Origin: Bradyrhizobium sp. Arg816
GTDB lineage: Bacteria > Pseudomonadota > Alphaproteobacteria > Rhizobiales > Xanthobacteraceae
Direction: 5' to 3'
NCBI RefSeq assembly: GCF_029989365.1
Contig: NZ_JAPRAQ010000002.1
Coordinates: 620,001 to 684,000, forward strand
Length of the DNA stretch: 64,000 bases
A model generated the notes under the pieces. It was not told where the DNA came from and ran no database searches. It saw only the letters and a list, made by a program, of their open reading frames with translations. Positions 27,379 to 37,017 of the stretch are shown one piece after another; within the stretch, counting starts at the first letter, position 1; the number at the start of each line of letters is the position of its first letter. The translations under genes were made by a program, and so were the position numbers.

Positions 27379-28188
27379 ATGTCTAACCGCTTTATGATCT
27401 CGGTCGCCGCGCTCGCGCTCGTCGCAGGCACCGGACTGGCGAACGCACAGGGCACCATGAACCGCGACAGCGGTGGTGGCGCCGGTGCGCAGCCGACGCA
27501 ACATTCGCAGCCCGCCGGCGGCGCGGCTGAACGTGGCGCGATGGGCAAGGAATCCGCTCCCGAGAAGGGCACCGTCGGCCAGGCTGGCGGCGCCATGAAG
27601 CCCGGCGGAGCAGCCGAGGAGAAGTCGTCCGGCGCGACGGAGAAATCCGGCGCTATGGAAAAGTCAGGCGGGATGGAAAAGTCCGGCACGATGAACAAGA
27701 ACGCGGCTGACGAGAAGGCCGGCGCGGCGAAGGGCGAGCACGCCCAGGGTGCACAGGACAAGGCCACACAGGACAAGTCGAAGAGCACGATGGACAAGTC
27801 CCAAATGGACAAGTCCAAGAGCACCGAGACTGACACCAAGAGCGGCAACATGAACGCCCAGACCAAGGGCGCGGACGGCAAGGCTGCCGACACCAAGTCT
27901 CAGACCACGACCGGCACCGCGCCTGCGACCGCTGCTGCACCGCCTGCCGAGAAGCGGACCGAGATCTCGACGGCGATCAAGTCGACCAAGATCGAAGAGA
28001 CCACCAACGTCAACTTCAACATCTCGGTCGGCGCCGCGATCCCGGCGTCCGTTCGCTTCCATCCCCTTCCGCCCCGGATCGTGGAAATCTATCCGGAGTG
28101 GCGCGGCTATGACGTGATCTACGTCCGCGGACAGTACATCATCGTCCGTCCGCAGACGCGCGAGATCGTGTACATCATCGAAGGCTAA
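27379..28188 (+). CDS. Exported DUF1236 protein with low-complexity middle
   Basis: A 269-residue protein with a cleavable signal (MISVAALALVAGTGLANAQ), a long disordered middle of G/A/K/S/M repeats (EKSGAMEKSGGMEKSGTM; DKSKSTMDKSQMDKSKSTE), and a C-terminal DUF1236 domain (SVRFHPLPPRIVEIYPEW ... YIIVRPQTREIVYII). DUF1236 proteins are abundant in Rhizobiales and uncharacterised. The repeat part resembles hydrophilic stress-protectant proteins. The upstream EcfG promoter places it in the general stress response, consistent with a protective envelope role (inference). Confidence 0.88.
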   Translation: MSNRFMISVAALALVAGTGLANAQGTMNRDSGGGAGAQPTQHSQPAGGAAERGAMGKESAPEKGTVGQAGGAMKPGGAAEEKSSGATEKSGAMEKSGGMEKSGTMNKNAADEKAGAAKGEHAQGAQDKATQDKSKSTMDKSQMDKSKSTETDTKSGNMNAQTKGADGKAADTKSQTTTGTAPATAAAPPAEKRTEISTAIKSTKIEETTNVNFNISVGAAIPASVRFHPLPPRIVEIYPEWRGYDVIYVRGQYIIVRPQTREIVYIIEG

Positions 28189-28211
28189 GCCGCCTGACTG
28201 ACGGCCCAATG

Positions 28212-28242
28212 AGCCCTTGCCGAGAGATCGGCAGGGGCTTTT
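28212..28242 (+). terminator. Terminator after DUF1236 gene
   Basis: AGCCCTTGCCGA and TCGGCAGGGGCT pair across a short loop and are followed by TTTT. Confidence 0.85.
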
Positions 28243-28446
28243 GGCCGATTGGGCGGCCTCCCCTGCCTGTCCCGCCCGGCAGCCACGATTAGAACTGGTT
28301 AACAAGCAATTTCCGTAACTTCCGCACAGGTTTTTGCACCCCGGATGAGCTGTTTGAAGCCCCCTGGGAGGTCCTTCAAGGCTTCCCCTAGGGCGCTTTG
28401 TTACCTATAACCCCCGCCACGCCGAAGCACCTCTTGCGGGATTGGA

Positions 28447-28914
28447 ATGGCCGAACCAGCAACCGACACGATCCTCGTTCTCAACGGGCCGAACCTCAAC
28501 ATGTTGGGGACGCGCGAGCCCGAGAAGTATGGCCATGCGACGCTGGCCGACGTCGAAACGCTGTGCCGGGAGACGGCGGCGGCGTACGGCCTCAAGGCCG
28601 ACTGCCGGCAGTCCAACCGCGAAGGCGAGCTGATCGACTTCGTCCACGAGGCGCACGCCCGCAAGATGAAGGGCATCATCATCAATGCCGGCGGCTATTC
28701 GCACACCTCGATCGCGCTGCACGATGCGCTGCTCGCGGTGCAGATCCCGACCGTCGAAGTGCACGTGACCAACATCCACGCCCGCGAGAGCTTCCGTCAC
28801 CATTCCTACACCGCGCGCGCGGCCTTCGCCTCGCTCTGCGGTTTCGGCATCGAGGGCTACCGCCTCGCGATCCAGGGCCTTGCCGCCAAGCTCGGCATCA
28901 AGTCCAAAGCCTGA
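28447..28914 (+). CDS. aroQ: Type II 3-dehydroquinate dehydratase
   Basis: A 155-residue dodecameric enzyme of the shikimate pathway that converts 3-dehydroquinate to 3-dehydroshikimate. The type II signature is complete: [18 protein letters not shown] (catalytic Tyr), [10 protein letters not shown] (Arg region), [17 protein letters not shown] and [18 protein letters not shown] (catalytic His). It heads the conserved alphaproteobacterial aroQ-accB-accC order, with accB 35 bases downstream. CTTGCGGGATTGGA precedes the ATG. Confidence 0.95.
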   Translation: MAEPATDTILVLNGPNLNMLGTREPEKYGHATLADVETLCRETAAAYGLKADCRQSNREGELIDFVHEAHARKMKGIIINAGGYSHTSIALHDALLAVQIPTVEVHVTNIHARESFRHHSYTARAAFASLCGFGIEGYRLAIQGLAAKLGIKSKA

Positions 28915-28949
28915 CGCTCCCTCTTCACACAGAACATTCGGATCAGAAC

Positions 28950-29438
28950 ATGGCGCGCCAGCCAGACGACAAAGCAGCCGTAAAGTTTTCCAGCGAGGAT
29001 TCCGCGCTCGTCCGCGAGCTTGCACTCCTGCTCGATGAGACCAGCCTCACCGAGATCGAGATCGAACGGGCCGGCCTTCGCCTGCGCGTCGCCCGCAACA
29101 TCAGCGTTGCCGCGACCATGCCGATGCAGATGGCGGCCGCTCCCGCCGTCCTGCCGGCGGCCGCAGCTGCCGCCGCACCCGCCGCGGCCGACCTGTCGAA
29201 GCATCCGGGCGCGGTGACCTCGCCGATGGTGGGCACCGCCTACTGGGCGCCGGAGCCCGGCGCCAAGCCGTTCATCGAGGTCGGCAGCAAGGTTTCGGTC
29301 GGCCAGACGCTGCTGATCATCGAAGCCATGAAGACCATGAACCAGATCCCCTCGCCGCGCGCCGGCACGGTGACGCAGATCCTGGTCGAAGACGGCCAGC
29401 CGGTCGAGTACGGCGAGCCGCTCGTCATCATTGAGTGA
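28950..29438 (+). CDS. accB: Biotin carboxyl carrier protein of acetyl-CoA carboxylase
   Basis: A 162-residue carrier. The biotinyl domain has the EAMKTMNQI motif with biotinylated Lys128; an Ala/Pro linker (about residues 62-81) separates it from the N-terminal helical part. It carries CO2 from biotin carboxylase to the carboxyltransferase in the first step of fatty-acid synthesis. ATG 28950 is chosen from homology of the N-terminus ([20 protein letters not shown]); the frame is open upstream through aroQ. accC follows after a palindromic repeat. Confidence 0.94.
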   Translation: MARQPDDKAAVKFSSEDSALVRELALLLDETSLTEIEIERAGLRLRVARNISVAATMPMQMAAAPAVLPAAAAAAAPAAADLSKHPGAVTSPMVGTAYWAPEPGAKPFIEVGSKVSVGQTLLIIEAMKTMNQIPSPRAGTVTQILVEDGQPVEYGEPLVIIE

Positions 29439-29443
29439 GGGAG

Positions 29444-29507
29444 TGGCGAATAGCGAGTAGCGAATAGTTACTCTTCCCTATTCGCCATTCGCTATTCCCC
29501 ATTCGCC
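29444..29507. repeat. Palindromic repeat between accB and accC
   Basis: GGCGAATAGCGAGTAGCGAATAG on the left and its near-complement CTATTCGCCATTCGCTATTCCC on the right form an imperfect 23-bp stem in the 81-base gap. The internal GAATAGCGAATAG reiteration is of the kind scattered between Bradyrhizobium genes. It leaves the accB-accC operon intact but may form an mRNA hairpin that affects the accB:accC ratio. Confidence 0.75.
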
Positions 29508-29519
29508 CCATGAGGCACC

Positions 29520-30875
29520 ATGTTCGACAAGATCCTCATAGCCAATCGCGGCGAGATCGCCCTTCGCATCCTGCGCGCCTGCAAGGAGCTCGGCATCGCG
29601 ACCGTGGCCGTGCACTCCACCGCCGACGCCGACGCCATGCATGTGCGCCTGTCGGACGAGAGCGTTTGCATCGGGCCGCCGCCGTCCAAGGACAGCTATC
29701 TCAACGTCCCCGCGCTGCTCGCGGCCTGCGAGATCACCGGCGCGGATGCCGTGCATCCCGGCTACGGCTTCCTCTCCGAGAACGCGCGCTTCGCCGAGAT
29801 CCTTTCCGAGCACAATCTGCATTTCATCGGCCCCAAGGCCGAGCACATCCGCCTGATGGGCGACAAGATCGAGGCCAAGAAGACCGCCAAGCGGCTCGGT
29901 ATCCCCGTGGTGCCCGGTTCCGATGGTGGGGTCGGCCCCGAGGACGACGCGATGGCGATCGCGAAGAAGATCGGCTTCCCCGTGCTGGTGAAGGCGGCAG
30001 CCGGCGGCGGTGGCCGCGGCATGAAGGTCGCGCAGAGCGAGGCCGACCTCCAGGTGGCGCTGTCGACGGCGGCCAACGAGGCCAAATCCGCTTTCGGTGA
30101 CGCGTCCGTCTATCTCGAAAAATACCTCCAGAAGCCGCGCCACATCGAAATCCAGATCCTCGGTGACGGCCGCGGCGGCGCGATCCATCTCGGCGAGCGC
30201 GACTGCTCGCTGCAGCGCCGCCACCAGAAGGTCTGGGAGGAAGGTCCCTCGCCCGTCCTTGCCGCCGCTGCACGCGCCAAGATCGGCGAAACCTGCGCCA
30301 AGGCGATGCGCGAGATGAAATATCTCGGCGTCGGCACCATCGAATTCCTGTTCGAGGACGGCGAGTTCTACTTCATCGAGATGAACACCCGCATCCAGGT
30401 CGAGCATCCCGTCACCGAGAGCATCACCGACATCGACCTCGTGCTGGAGCAGATCCGCATCGCTGCCGGCGGTGATCTGCCGGCCAAGCAAAGCGAGATT
30501 CAGATCATCGGCCATGCCATCGAGTGCCGCATCAACGCCGAGAATCCACAGACCTTCCGTCCCTCGCCGGGCCGCATCACGCAATATCACCCGCCCGGCG
30601 GGCTCGGTGTGCGGATCGATTCCGCGGTCTATCAGGGCTACACCATTCCGCCCTATTACGACTCCCTCGTCGGCAAGCTGATCGTGCACGGCAAGACCCG
30701 CAGCGAATGCCTGATGCGGCTGCGCCGGGCGCTGGACGAGATGGTGGTCGAGGGCATCGAGACGACGTTGCCGTTGTTCCGCGACCTGGTGCGCCAGCCC
30801 TCGATCATCGACGGCGACTATCACATCCACTGGCTGGAACAGTACCTCGCCGGGAAGGAACCGGCCGCGGGGTAA
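29520..30875 (+). CDS. accC: Acetyl-CoA carboxylase, biotin carboxylase subunit
   Basis: A 451-residue ATP-grasp enzyme that carboxylates biotin on AccB. The N-terminus [21 protein letters not shown] is diagnostic; [12 protein letters not shown] is the glycine-rich ATP loop, [17 protein letters not shown] and [14 protein letters not shown] carry the metal and bicarbonate-binding residues, and the C-terminal domain ends at [10 protein letters not shown]. Full length, same operon as accB. In many alphaproteobacteria aat follows directly; here three signalling genes lie between. Confidence 0.95.
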   Translation: MFDKILIANRGEIALRILRACKELGIATVAVHSTADADAMHVRLSDESVCIGPPPSKDSYLNVPALLAACEITGADAVHPGYGFLSENARFAEILSEHNLHFIGPKAEHIRLMGDKIEAKKTAKRLGIPVVPGSDGGVGPEDDAMAIAKKIGFPVLVKAAAGGGGRGMKVAQSEADLQVALSTAANEAKSAFGDASVYLEKYLQKPRHIEIQILGDGRGGAIHLGERDCSLQRRHQKVWEEGPSPVLAAAARAKIGETCAKAMREMKYLGVGTIEFLFEDGEFYFIEMNTRIQVEHPVTESITDIDLVLEQIRIAAGGDLPAKQSEIQIIGHAIECRINAENPQTFRPSPGRITQYHPPGGLGVRIDSAVYQGYTIPPYYDSLVGKLIVHGKTRSECLMRLRRALDEMVVEGIETTLPLFRDLVRQPSIIDGDYHIHWLEQYLAGKEPAAG

Positions 30876-30889
30876 TCCTCGCTCCCCGT

Positions 30890-30914
30890 GGAACCCTTTG
30901 GCCCCCAACGCGTT
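30890..30914 (+). promoter_or_regulatory. Sigma-EcfG promoter of the CHASE3 kinase operon
   Basis: GGAAC at 30890-30894, a spacer of exactly 16 bases, and CGTT at 30911-30914, matching the EcfG consensus. It lies 68 bases before the GTG start of the kinase, immediately after accC, giving the three signalling genes a stress promoter of their own. Confidence 0.78.
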
Positions 30915-30981
30915 CTGGACGGCGGGGACAGTTCCCGAGGGGGCGTTTTGACTTCCATTGACGTGACAAAGCGAGACCGTC

Positions 30982-32499
30982 GTGACGACTGATGCGCAAC
31001 GACGGCGCTCCATGTGGCAGATCCTGCTCTTCTCGGCGGGCCTTCTGGTGTTGACCGTGATCAGCGCGGGCTCCGTCTACCTGGTCAACAAGGCCAGAGA
31101 CGACAGCAAATGGGTGGTTCACACCATCGAGGCGGAGAACCAGATCAACGCCCTGCTGCTGGAAATCCGGCGTGCCGAGAGCGCCGCCCGCGGCTATCTC
31201 CTGACGCAAGGAGCGGATTTCAAGGCCGACCATGACAAAGCCGTGGCAGCGATCATACCTGCCCTCGACAAGCTCACGCGCCTGACCGGCGATAATCCGG
31301 CGCAACGCGGCAATATCGAGAAGCTGAGCGCGGCCATCGAAATCCGGCTGGGGCAATTCAAGCAGGAGCTCGACTTCATCGGCCAGAATCGGCCCGACAA
31401 GGCCATAGCGCAGGTCCGCGAGGCCGCCTCCACCGACACCACGGCCGAGATCAGCAAAGTCGCGGTCTCCATGATCCAGGAGGAGGAGCGCCTGTTCCGG
31501 CTCCGATCGGTCAATTCCGACCGCAGCCAGACGCTGGCGGCCTCGATGACCGGCATCGGTTCGGGCCTCGTGGTGCTGCTGACCCTGATCTCGATCTGGC
31601 TGGTGCGGCGCTCGGTGCGGGCCCGCGACGAGGCCGAGGCGCGCCTGCGCGACGCCTACGCCAACCTCGAGACCGTCGTCGACGAACGCACGGCAGACCT
31701 GCGCGAGGCCAACAACGAGATTCAGCGCTTTGCCTATATCGTCAGCCACGATCTCCGCTCGCCACTCGTCAACATCATGGGTTTCACCAGCGAACTCGAA
31801 GAGCTTGGCGGCGACATTTTCCGCCGTATTGGCGGCCTCACCCATGTCCCGGCCGATGGCCCGCCGCTAGCTGACGGCGAGGTCACGCTCGAGGGCCCCG
31901 ACAAGGAGCTTTCGGCGGATTTTTCCGAAGCGCTCGGCTTCATCAAGTCGTCGATCGCCAAGATGGACCGCCTGATCTCGGCGATCCTCAACCTCACCCG
32001 CGAGGGCCGGCGCGAATTCGTGCCCGAGAAGATCGACACCCGCGAGTTGATCGAAGCCATCGTCTCGACGCTGGCGCATCAGTCCGCCGAAGCGCAGGCC
32101 GAGATCCATGTCGCGCCGCTGCCGGATCTCGTCAGCGACCGCCTTGCGCTGGAGCAGATCTTCTCCAATCTGATCGACAACGCCATCAAATACCTCAAGG
32201 CCGGCGCCCCCGGCGAGATCAGAATCCGCGGGCGCACCAAGCTTGGCTACGCTATCTTCGAGATCAGCGATAACGGCCGCGGGATCGATCCGAAAGATCA
32301 CCAGCGGATTTTCGACCTGTTTCGCCGGGCGGGAACCCAGGACAAGCCTGGTCAGGGTATCGGTCTCGCGCATGTGCGTGCACTTGTGCGCCGCCTCGGC
32401 GGTACCATGTCGGTATCATCGGAACTGAATACGGGCAGCACCTTCACCATCACGCTGCCTATCACCTGGAACGCAAGCAACCGGAACGCCGACCAATGA
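30982..32499 (+). CDS. CHASE3 sensor histidine kinase
   Basis: A 505-residue membrane kinase. TM1 is about residues 12-32, a periplasmic CHASE3 domain spans 35-175 (WVVHTIEAENQINALLLEI, RRAESAARGYLL), TM2 is about 180-205, a coiled coil leads to HisKA with phosphoacceptor His256 (YIVSHDLRSPLVN), and the HATPase_c has NLIDNAIKYL, DNGRGI and GQGIGLA. About 50 residues between His256 and the second DHp helix (GGLTHVPADGPPLADG) look like an insertion. The GTG start lies behind an EcfG promoter. The next gene, a receiver, overlaps by 4 bases (ATGA), so its product is the likely partner. Confidence 0.9.
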   Translation: MTTDAQRRRSMWQILLFSAGLLVLTVISAGSVYLVNKARDDSKWVVHTIEAENQINALLLEIRRAESAARGYLLTQGADFKADHDKAVAAIIPALDKLTRLTGDNPAQRGNIEKLSAAIEIRLGQFKQELDFIGQNRPDKAIAQVREAASTDTTAEISKVAVSMIQEEERLFRLRSVNSDRSQTLAASMTGIGSGLVVLLTLISIWLVRRSVRARDEAEARLRDAYANLETVVDERTADLREANNEIQRFAYIVSHDLRSPLVNIMGFTSELEELGGDIFRRIGGLTHVPADGPPLADGEVTLEGPDKELSADFSEALGFIKSSIAKMDRLISAILNLTREGRREFVPEKIDTRELIEAIVSTLAHQSAEAQAEIHVAPLPDLVSDRLALEQIFSNLIDNAIKYLKAGAPGEIRIRGRTKLGYAIFEISDNGRGIDPKDHQRIFDLFRRAGTQDKPGQGIGLAHVRALVRRLGGTMSVSSELNTGSTFTITLPITWNASNRNADQ

Positions 32500-32936
32500 C
32501 TCAACCCGTCACCATCATCATGATCGAGGACGACGAGGGCCACGCCCGGCTGATCGAGCGAAACATTCGCCGATCCGGCGTCAACAACGAGATCATCCCC
32601 TTCGCCAACGGCACGGACGCGATGAAGCACCTGTTCGGCGCCGACGGCACCGGGCTCGTGCAGAAGGGCAATGCGCTCCTGATCCTGCTCGATCTCAACC
32701 TCCCCGACATGACCGGGATCGACATCCTGAAGCAGATCAAGGAGAACAAATATCTGAAGGCCTCGCCCGTGGTGGTGCTGACCACCACTGACGATTCCCA
32801 GGAAATCAAGCGTTGCTATGAGCTCGGCTGCAACGTCTACATCACCAAGCCCGTGAACTACGAGAATTTCGCCAATGCCATCCGGCAGCTCGGCCTGTTC
32901 TTCTCGGTCATCCAGGTCCCGCCCGCCGCCTCATGA
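32496..32936 (+). CDS. Single-domain response regulator (Rcp1-like)
   Basis: A 146-residue stand-alone receiver. Acidic pocket EDD at 11-13, phosphoacceptor Asp66 (LILLDLNLPDMTG), Thr in VVLTTTDD and Lys in YITKPVNYENF. The length and the motifs SGVNNEI and EIKRCYELGCNVYI match receivers paired with phytochrome-type or CHASE3 kinases. With no output domain it probably shuttles phosphate. It overlaps both neighbours by 4 bases (ATGA), so the three proteins are translationally coupled. Confidence 0.92.
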   Translation: MTQPVTIIMIEDDEGHARLIERNIRRSGVNNEIIPFANGTDAMKHLFGADGTGLVQKGNALLILLDLNLPDMTGIDILKQIKENKYLKASPVVVLTTTDDSQEIKRCYELGCNVYITKPVNYENFANAIRQLGLFFSVIQVPPAAS

Positions 32937-34048
32937 ACCAGCACACGCCAACACTGCTCTACATCGACGACGACGCGGCCTTGGCCCGCCTGGTCGATCG
33001 CGGCCTGACGCGGCGCGGCTACAAGGTCATTCATGCCGCGAGCGGCGAGGAAGGCCTGGAGCGCATCCGCCGCGCGGGGACGCAAAACAGCGCCGACCGC
33101 TGCATCGACGTCGTGGCGCTCGACCAGTACATGCCCGGCCTCGACGGGCTGGAGACGCTCGAGCAGATCATGGCGATCCCTGATGCGCCGCCCGTGGTGT
33201 TCGTCACCGCGTCGCAGGATTCCAGCATCGCGGTCACCGCGCTGAAGGCGGGCGCGGCCGATTATCTCGTCAAGGACGTCAAGGGCGACTTCATCCCCCT
33301 GCTCCACGTCGCCGCCGAAGGCGCGCTGCGCCAGGCCGAATTGCAGAAGGCGCGCGAGGAAGCCGAAGCGGAGATCCATGCATCTCGCGACCGCTACGCC
33401 GCGCTCGCCGCCGAACGCGAGCTGCTGCTGCGCGAGGTCAATCACCGCGTCGGCAACTCGCTCCAGATCATCGCCTCGCTGCTGCATCTCCAGGCGAACT
33501 CCGCAGGCCAGGAAGAGGTCAAGGCGGCGCTGACCAACGCGATGGGCCGCGTCGCCGCGGTCGCGCAGGTGCACCGCCGGCTCTACACCTCGCAGGACCT
33601 GAAGAGCGTGGTGCTGAACCAGTATCTGGATTCGCTGCTCGAGGATCTCAGGCGCTCGGCCGAAGGCAACCGGATGTCACGGCTGACGGTGAAGGCCGAG
33701 CCGATCGAGATCGATCCGGACCGCGCCGTCGCCGTCGGCATCATCGTCAACGAGCTGGTGATGAACGCGGTGAAATACGCCTATCCCGACGGCGCCGGCC
33801 CCATCCACGTCGAGCTGACCTCGCAGGGCGAGGATCTGTTGCTGGCGATTAGCGACGACGGCGTCGGCGACAAGGTCAAGGCGGATCCACGTTCGACCGG
33901 CATGGGCCAGCGCATCGTCGCGGCGATGGCCACCAAGCTCGACGCCACCGTCGAGCGCGACCCCGACCATTCCGGAACTCGCGTCATGCTGAGGTTCCGC
34001 CGCACGCCCGCAGCCCCCGACAAGACCAACAACGCCGCCGCAGGCTGA
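32933..34048 (+). CDS. Receiver-HWE/HisKA_2 hybrid kinase
   Basis: A 371-residue soluble protein with an N-terminal receiver (Asp64 in [13 protein letters not shown]) and a C-terminal HisKA_2-type kinase (His171 in [31 protein letters not shown]; HATPase with [14 protein letters not shown]). Kinases of the HWE/HisKA_2 class are the usual inputs to PhyR in the alphaproteobacterial general stress response. The EcfG promoter upstream fits a feedback loop (inference): the CHASE3 kinase phosphorylates the receivers, which tune the HWE kinase that acts on PhyR. No phyR-nepR-ecfG genes are in this window. Confidence 0.9.
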   Translation: MNQHTPTLLYIDDDAALARLVDRGLTRRGYKVIHAASGEEGLERIRRAGTQNSADRCIDVVALDQYMPGLDGLETLEQIMAIPDAPPVVFVTASQDSSIAVTALKAGAADYLVKDVKGDFIPLLHVAAEGALRQAELQKAREEAEAEIHASRDRYAALAAERELLLREVNHRVGNSLQIIASLLHLQANSAGQEEVKAALTNAMGRVAAVAQVHRRLYTSQDLKSVVLNQYLDSLLEDLRRSAEGNRMSRLTVKAEPIEIDPDRAVAVGIIVNELVMNAVKYAYPDGAGPIHVELTSQGEDLLLAISDDGVGDKVKADPRSTGMGQRIVAAMATKLDATVERDPDHSGTRVMLRFRRTPAAPDKTNNAAAG

Positions 34049-34095
34049 CCCTCGCCCCCTTCGCAACACCTCCACGATCCTGCTATTGTTGCGCC

Positions 34096-34776
34096 ATGAC
34101 TTCGCGCGACTCCGCTTCGTCTGAAATCACGCCGGCCGTGCTGTTGCGCGCCTATGCCTGCGGCATCTTTCCGATGGCCGAGAGCGCCGACGATCCGACC
34201 CTGTTCTGGGTCGAGCCGGAATTGCGCGGCGTCATCCCGCTCGCGGGATTTCGCGTGGCCTCACGGCTCGCGCGCACCGTCCGTTCGGACGCCTTTCGCG
34301 TCACCGTCAACACCTCGTTCAAGGCAACGATCGCCGGCTGCGCCGCGCCGCAGGCGGGGCGCGAGGACACCTGGATCAACAAGCGGATTCGCGACCTCTA
34401 TGGCGGCCTCTACGAGCTCGGCCATTGCCACAGCGTCGAGGCCTGGCGGGGCGACGACCTGGTCGGCGGGCTCTACGGCGTCAGCCTGGGCCGCGCCTTC
34501 TTCGGCGAGAGCATGTTTCACACCGCGCGCGATGCCTCGAAGGTCGCGCTGGTGCACCTGGTCGCGCGGCTGATCCATGGCGGCTTCGAGCTGCTCGACA
34601 CGCAGTACGTCACCGAGCATTTGAAGAGTTTTGGCGCGGTCGAGATTTCGCGTCGGCGCTACACCGCACTGCTCGACAAGGCCCTCGCCGGTGACCCCGG
34701 TGATTTCCTGAGGCTGTCGGCCGGTGACGCGATCCCGGGCGCACGCGCGCTCGAGATCGTCGCCTCGCGGCCATGA
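34096..34776 (+). CDS. aat: Leucyl/phenylalanyl-tRNA-protein transferase
   Basis: A 226-residue enzyme of the N-end rule that adds Leu or Phe to proteins with N-terminal Arg or Lys and so marks them for ClpAP. Diagnostic segments are [64 protein letters not shown] and [19 protein letters not shown]. Length is standard. It is convergent with the DUF2155 gene (13-base gap), its usual neighbour in alphaproteobacteria. Confidence 0.94.
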   Translation: MTSRDSASSEITPAVLLRAYACGIFPMAESADDPTLFWVEPELRGVIPLAGFRVASRLARTVRSDAFRVTVNTSFKATIAGCAAPQAGREDTWINKRIRDLYGGLYELGHCHSVEAWRGDDLVGGLYGVSLGRAFFGESMFHTARDASKVALVHLVARLIHGGFELLDTQYVTEHLKSFGAVEISRRRYTALLDKALAGDPGDFLRLSAGDAIPGARALEIVASRP

Positions 34777-34789
34777 TCGGTGATGGGGC

Positions 34790-35851
34790 CTAGCGCCCGA
34801 ACCCGGGAATACCGAACAGGCCCGGCCGCTGCTCCGGCGGCGGCGGAGGTGGCGGCGCCGGCTGCTGCTGCTGGATCGGCGGCAAGGGCTGCGGCGGACG
34901 CTGCTGCACGGCCTGCTTGGGTGGTGCCGCCTTCTTCTGCGCGGGCGGCGGAGCCGGCGGCTTTGCCGCGGCCGGATCGGGCGCCGCGGTCGCAATGGTC
35001 TGCTGCGGCTCTTTGCAGTCGGTGAGCCAGATGTCGTAGATCGGATGCTCGACGCCGTGCAGGCCGGGGCTCGCCGCATACATCCAGCCCGAGAAGATGC
35101 GCTTCACCTCGCCCTGCAAGGTGATCTCGTCGACCTCGACGAAGGCGTCGGTATTGGTGGCTTCCGTCGCCGGCCGCGTATAGCAGGCGTCGGTCTTGAC
35201 CCGCAGCGCGCCGAACTGGACGGTCTCGCCGATGTCCTCGTCGAAATTGATGATGCGCCCGGTGATCTTGTCGAGGCCGGAGAAGGTCGCCTTCTTGTTC
35301 ACGATCTTCTGGGCCGGCGGCTCGGTCACGACCTCGTCGCCCGGCTGGAGGCTCGCCGGGGTCTGCGGGACAGTGCCGCCCGGCCCGCCCTTCTGCTGGG
35401 GCTGGCGCTGACCGGGCGCACCCGGGGCTCCCGGCGCATTGGGCGGAGCGACCGCCACCGACGGCGGCTGGTTCGGCGGAGCGACGGTTGAGCCCGGCGG
35501 CGGCGCCAGGGGCTGGCTCTCGACCGGCCCCGGCATCACGTTACCTTGCCGTCCCTGCGGCGGCGCCATCGGGCGCGACGGCAGCACGCGGCCTTGCGGC
35601 GGCAGCGCGGGGACTTCCTCGTCGTCGTCATCGGGGATCTGAGGCTGCGGCTGGCCACGCGGAATCGCCCCCGGTGGCCGCGGTGGCGGGTCGGAGAAGA
35701 TCGTGCCGATCTGCGCCTGCGCGGGCGTCGCAACCGTCAATGCGGTGGCGGCCAGAAGCGCCGCAAGACCTGGCAGGGCAAGTCTTGTAAAGGTAAAGGT
35801 TCGAACCATCTTCTCGCGCGGCTTCAACAGCGAATCGGGCTTGCTGGACAT
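34790..35851 (-). CDS. Exported Pro-rich DUF2155 protein
   Basis: About 353 residues. A signal peptide (LALPGLAALLAATALTVATPAQAQ) is followed by a Pro/Gln-rich region, the DUF2155 domain near residues 170-265 (ATFSGLDKITGRIINFDEDIGETVQFGALRVKTDACYTRP and PIYDIWLTDC, two conserved Cys), and a Pro/Gln tail. DUF2155 proteins are of unknown function, probably periplasmic, and sit between aat and the NDUFA12 gene in many alphaproteobacteria. The start at 35851 or the in-frame ATG at 35809 both keep the signal peptide; neither has a strong ribosome site. The NDUFA12 gene is 6 kb away here because of inserted genes. Confidence 0.85.
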   Translation of the reverse strand: MSSKPDSLLKPREKMVRTFTFTRLALPGLAALLAATALTVATPAQAQIGTIFSDPPPRPPGAIPRGQPQPQIPDDDDEEVPALPPQGRVLPSRPMAPPQGRQGNVMPGPVESQPLAPPPGSTVAPPNQPPSVAVAPPNAPGAPGAPGQRQPQQKGGPGGTVPQTPASLQPGDEVVTEPPAQKIVNKKATFSGLDKITGRIINFDEDIGETVQFGALRVKTDACYTRPATEATNTDAFVEVDEITLQGEVKRIFSGWMYAASPGLHGVEHPIYDIWLTDCKEPQQTIATAAPDPAAAKPPAPPPAQKKAAPPKQAVQQRPPQPLPPIQQQQPAPPPPPPPEQRPGLFGIPGFGR

Positions 35852-36055
35852 TCTACACGGGATACCGCCGCTCGCAGGCCACCCGGTTAACACGGCGAAT
35901 ACGGCGGGGGAAGGGCGGCATCCCTGCCCTGCCCGCCGCCCGCTGGCCAGACCGGCGGCCGGATGGGATAGTTCACCGGCCCCTCCCCGGGGCCGAGGCG
36001 GGCAGCGCCCCCGGAAACGACGTCCAACGATAACAGAAAGCCCAAGGTCGCTCCC

Positions 36056-37003
36056 ATGCCCGTCGTGCTCGATCCCGATGCCGCCGCCGTCTACAAGGCC
36101 TTCCAGGAGGCCGGCCGCCCCGCCTACGAGACGCTGACGGCACCGGAAGCCCGCGCCTATTACGGGCAGGCCCGCTTCGCCACCAACCCCGAGCCGCCGG
36201 AACTGGCGCGCGTCGCCGCGCTGGCGATCCCGGCGCCGCACGGCGAAATCCCCGGCCGCATCTACGTGCCGAGGCAGCCGCGCCTTCAGAACGGCCTGTC
36301 GCCGGCGCTGGTGTTCTTCCATGGCGGCGGCTGGGTGATCGGCGATCTCGACTCCCACGACGTCGTCTGCCGCCAGCTAGCCGTCGAGGGCGCGCTGATC
36401 GTGATCTCGGTCGATTACCGCCTCGCGCCCGAGCACAAATTTCCCGCCGCCGCCGATGACGCGATCGCCGCCACAAAATGGATTGCCGCGAATGCGCGCG
36501 AGCTCGGCATCGATGCCTCGCGCCTTTCGATCGGCGGCGACAGCGCCGGCGGCAATCTCGCCGCCGTGGTTGCGCTCACCGCACGCGACGGCGATGGTCC
36601 GAAGATCGCGAGCCAGGTCCTGATCTACCCCGCGACCGATTTCGCCATGACGCACGGCTCCCACAGCGAGCCCGAGACCAGCGTGCTGCTGACCCATTCG
36701 GTGATCCGCTGGTTCCGCGATCATTATCTCAACGGCACCGCCGACGTCCACGACTGGCGCGCCTCGCCGGCACGCGCGAAAAGCCTCGCCGGGCTGCCGC
36801 CGGCCTATGTGCTGACCGCCGGCGCCGATCCCCTGCGCGACGAAGGCCACGACTATGCCGAGCGCCTCAGGCAGGCCGGCGTGCCCGTCACGTACAAGCA
36901 CTATCCCGGCCAATTCCACGGCTTCTTCACGATGGGCAAATTGCTGCAGCAGGCCAACCTCGCCGTCAGCGAGATCGGCGCGTGGCTGAAAGGATTGGGC
37001 TGA
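36056..37003 (+). CDS. Alpha/beta hydrolase, hormone-sensitive-lipase family
   Basis: A 315-residue esterase without a signal peptide. HGGGW (VFFHGGGWVIGDLDSHD) is the oxyanion-hole motif, the nucleophilic Ser is in GGDSAGGNLA, the acid in DPLRDEGHDYAERL and the His in FHGFFTMG, all in the HSL-family order. It hydrolyses short-chain esters or lactones; the physiological substrate is unknown. It shares a transcript with the carrier gene 14 bases downstream. Confidence 0.9.
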   Translation: MPVVLDPDAAAVYKAFQEAGRPAYETLTAPEARAYYGQARFATNPEPPELARVAALAIPAPHGEIPGRIYVPRQPRLQNGLSPALVFFHGGGWVIGDLDSHDVVCRQLAVEGALIVISVDYRLAPEHKFPAAADDAIAATKWIAANARELGIDASRLSIGGDSAGGNLAAVVALTARDGDGPKIASQVLIYPATDFAMTHGSHSEPETSVLLTHSVIRWFRDHYLNGTADVHDWRASPARAKSLAGLPPAYVLTAGADPLRDEGHDYAERLRQAGVPVTYKHYPGQFHGFFTMGKLLQQANLAVSEIGAWLKGLG

Positions 37004-37017
37004 CGCCGCCGTCCCGG

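Noticed and set aside
35795..35810. tRNA T-loop-like GGTTCGAACC
   Set aside because: It lies in the signal-peptide codons of the DUF2155 gene and no acceptor or anticodon stem can be formed around it.
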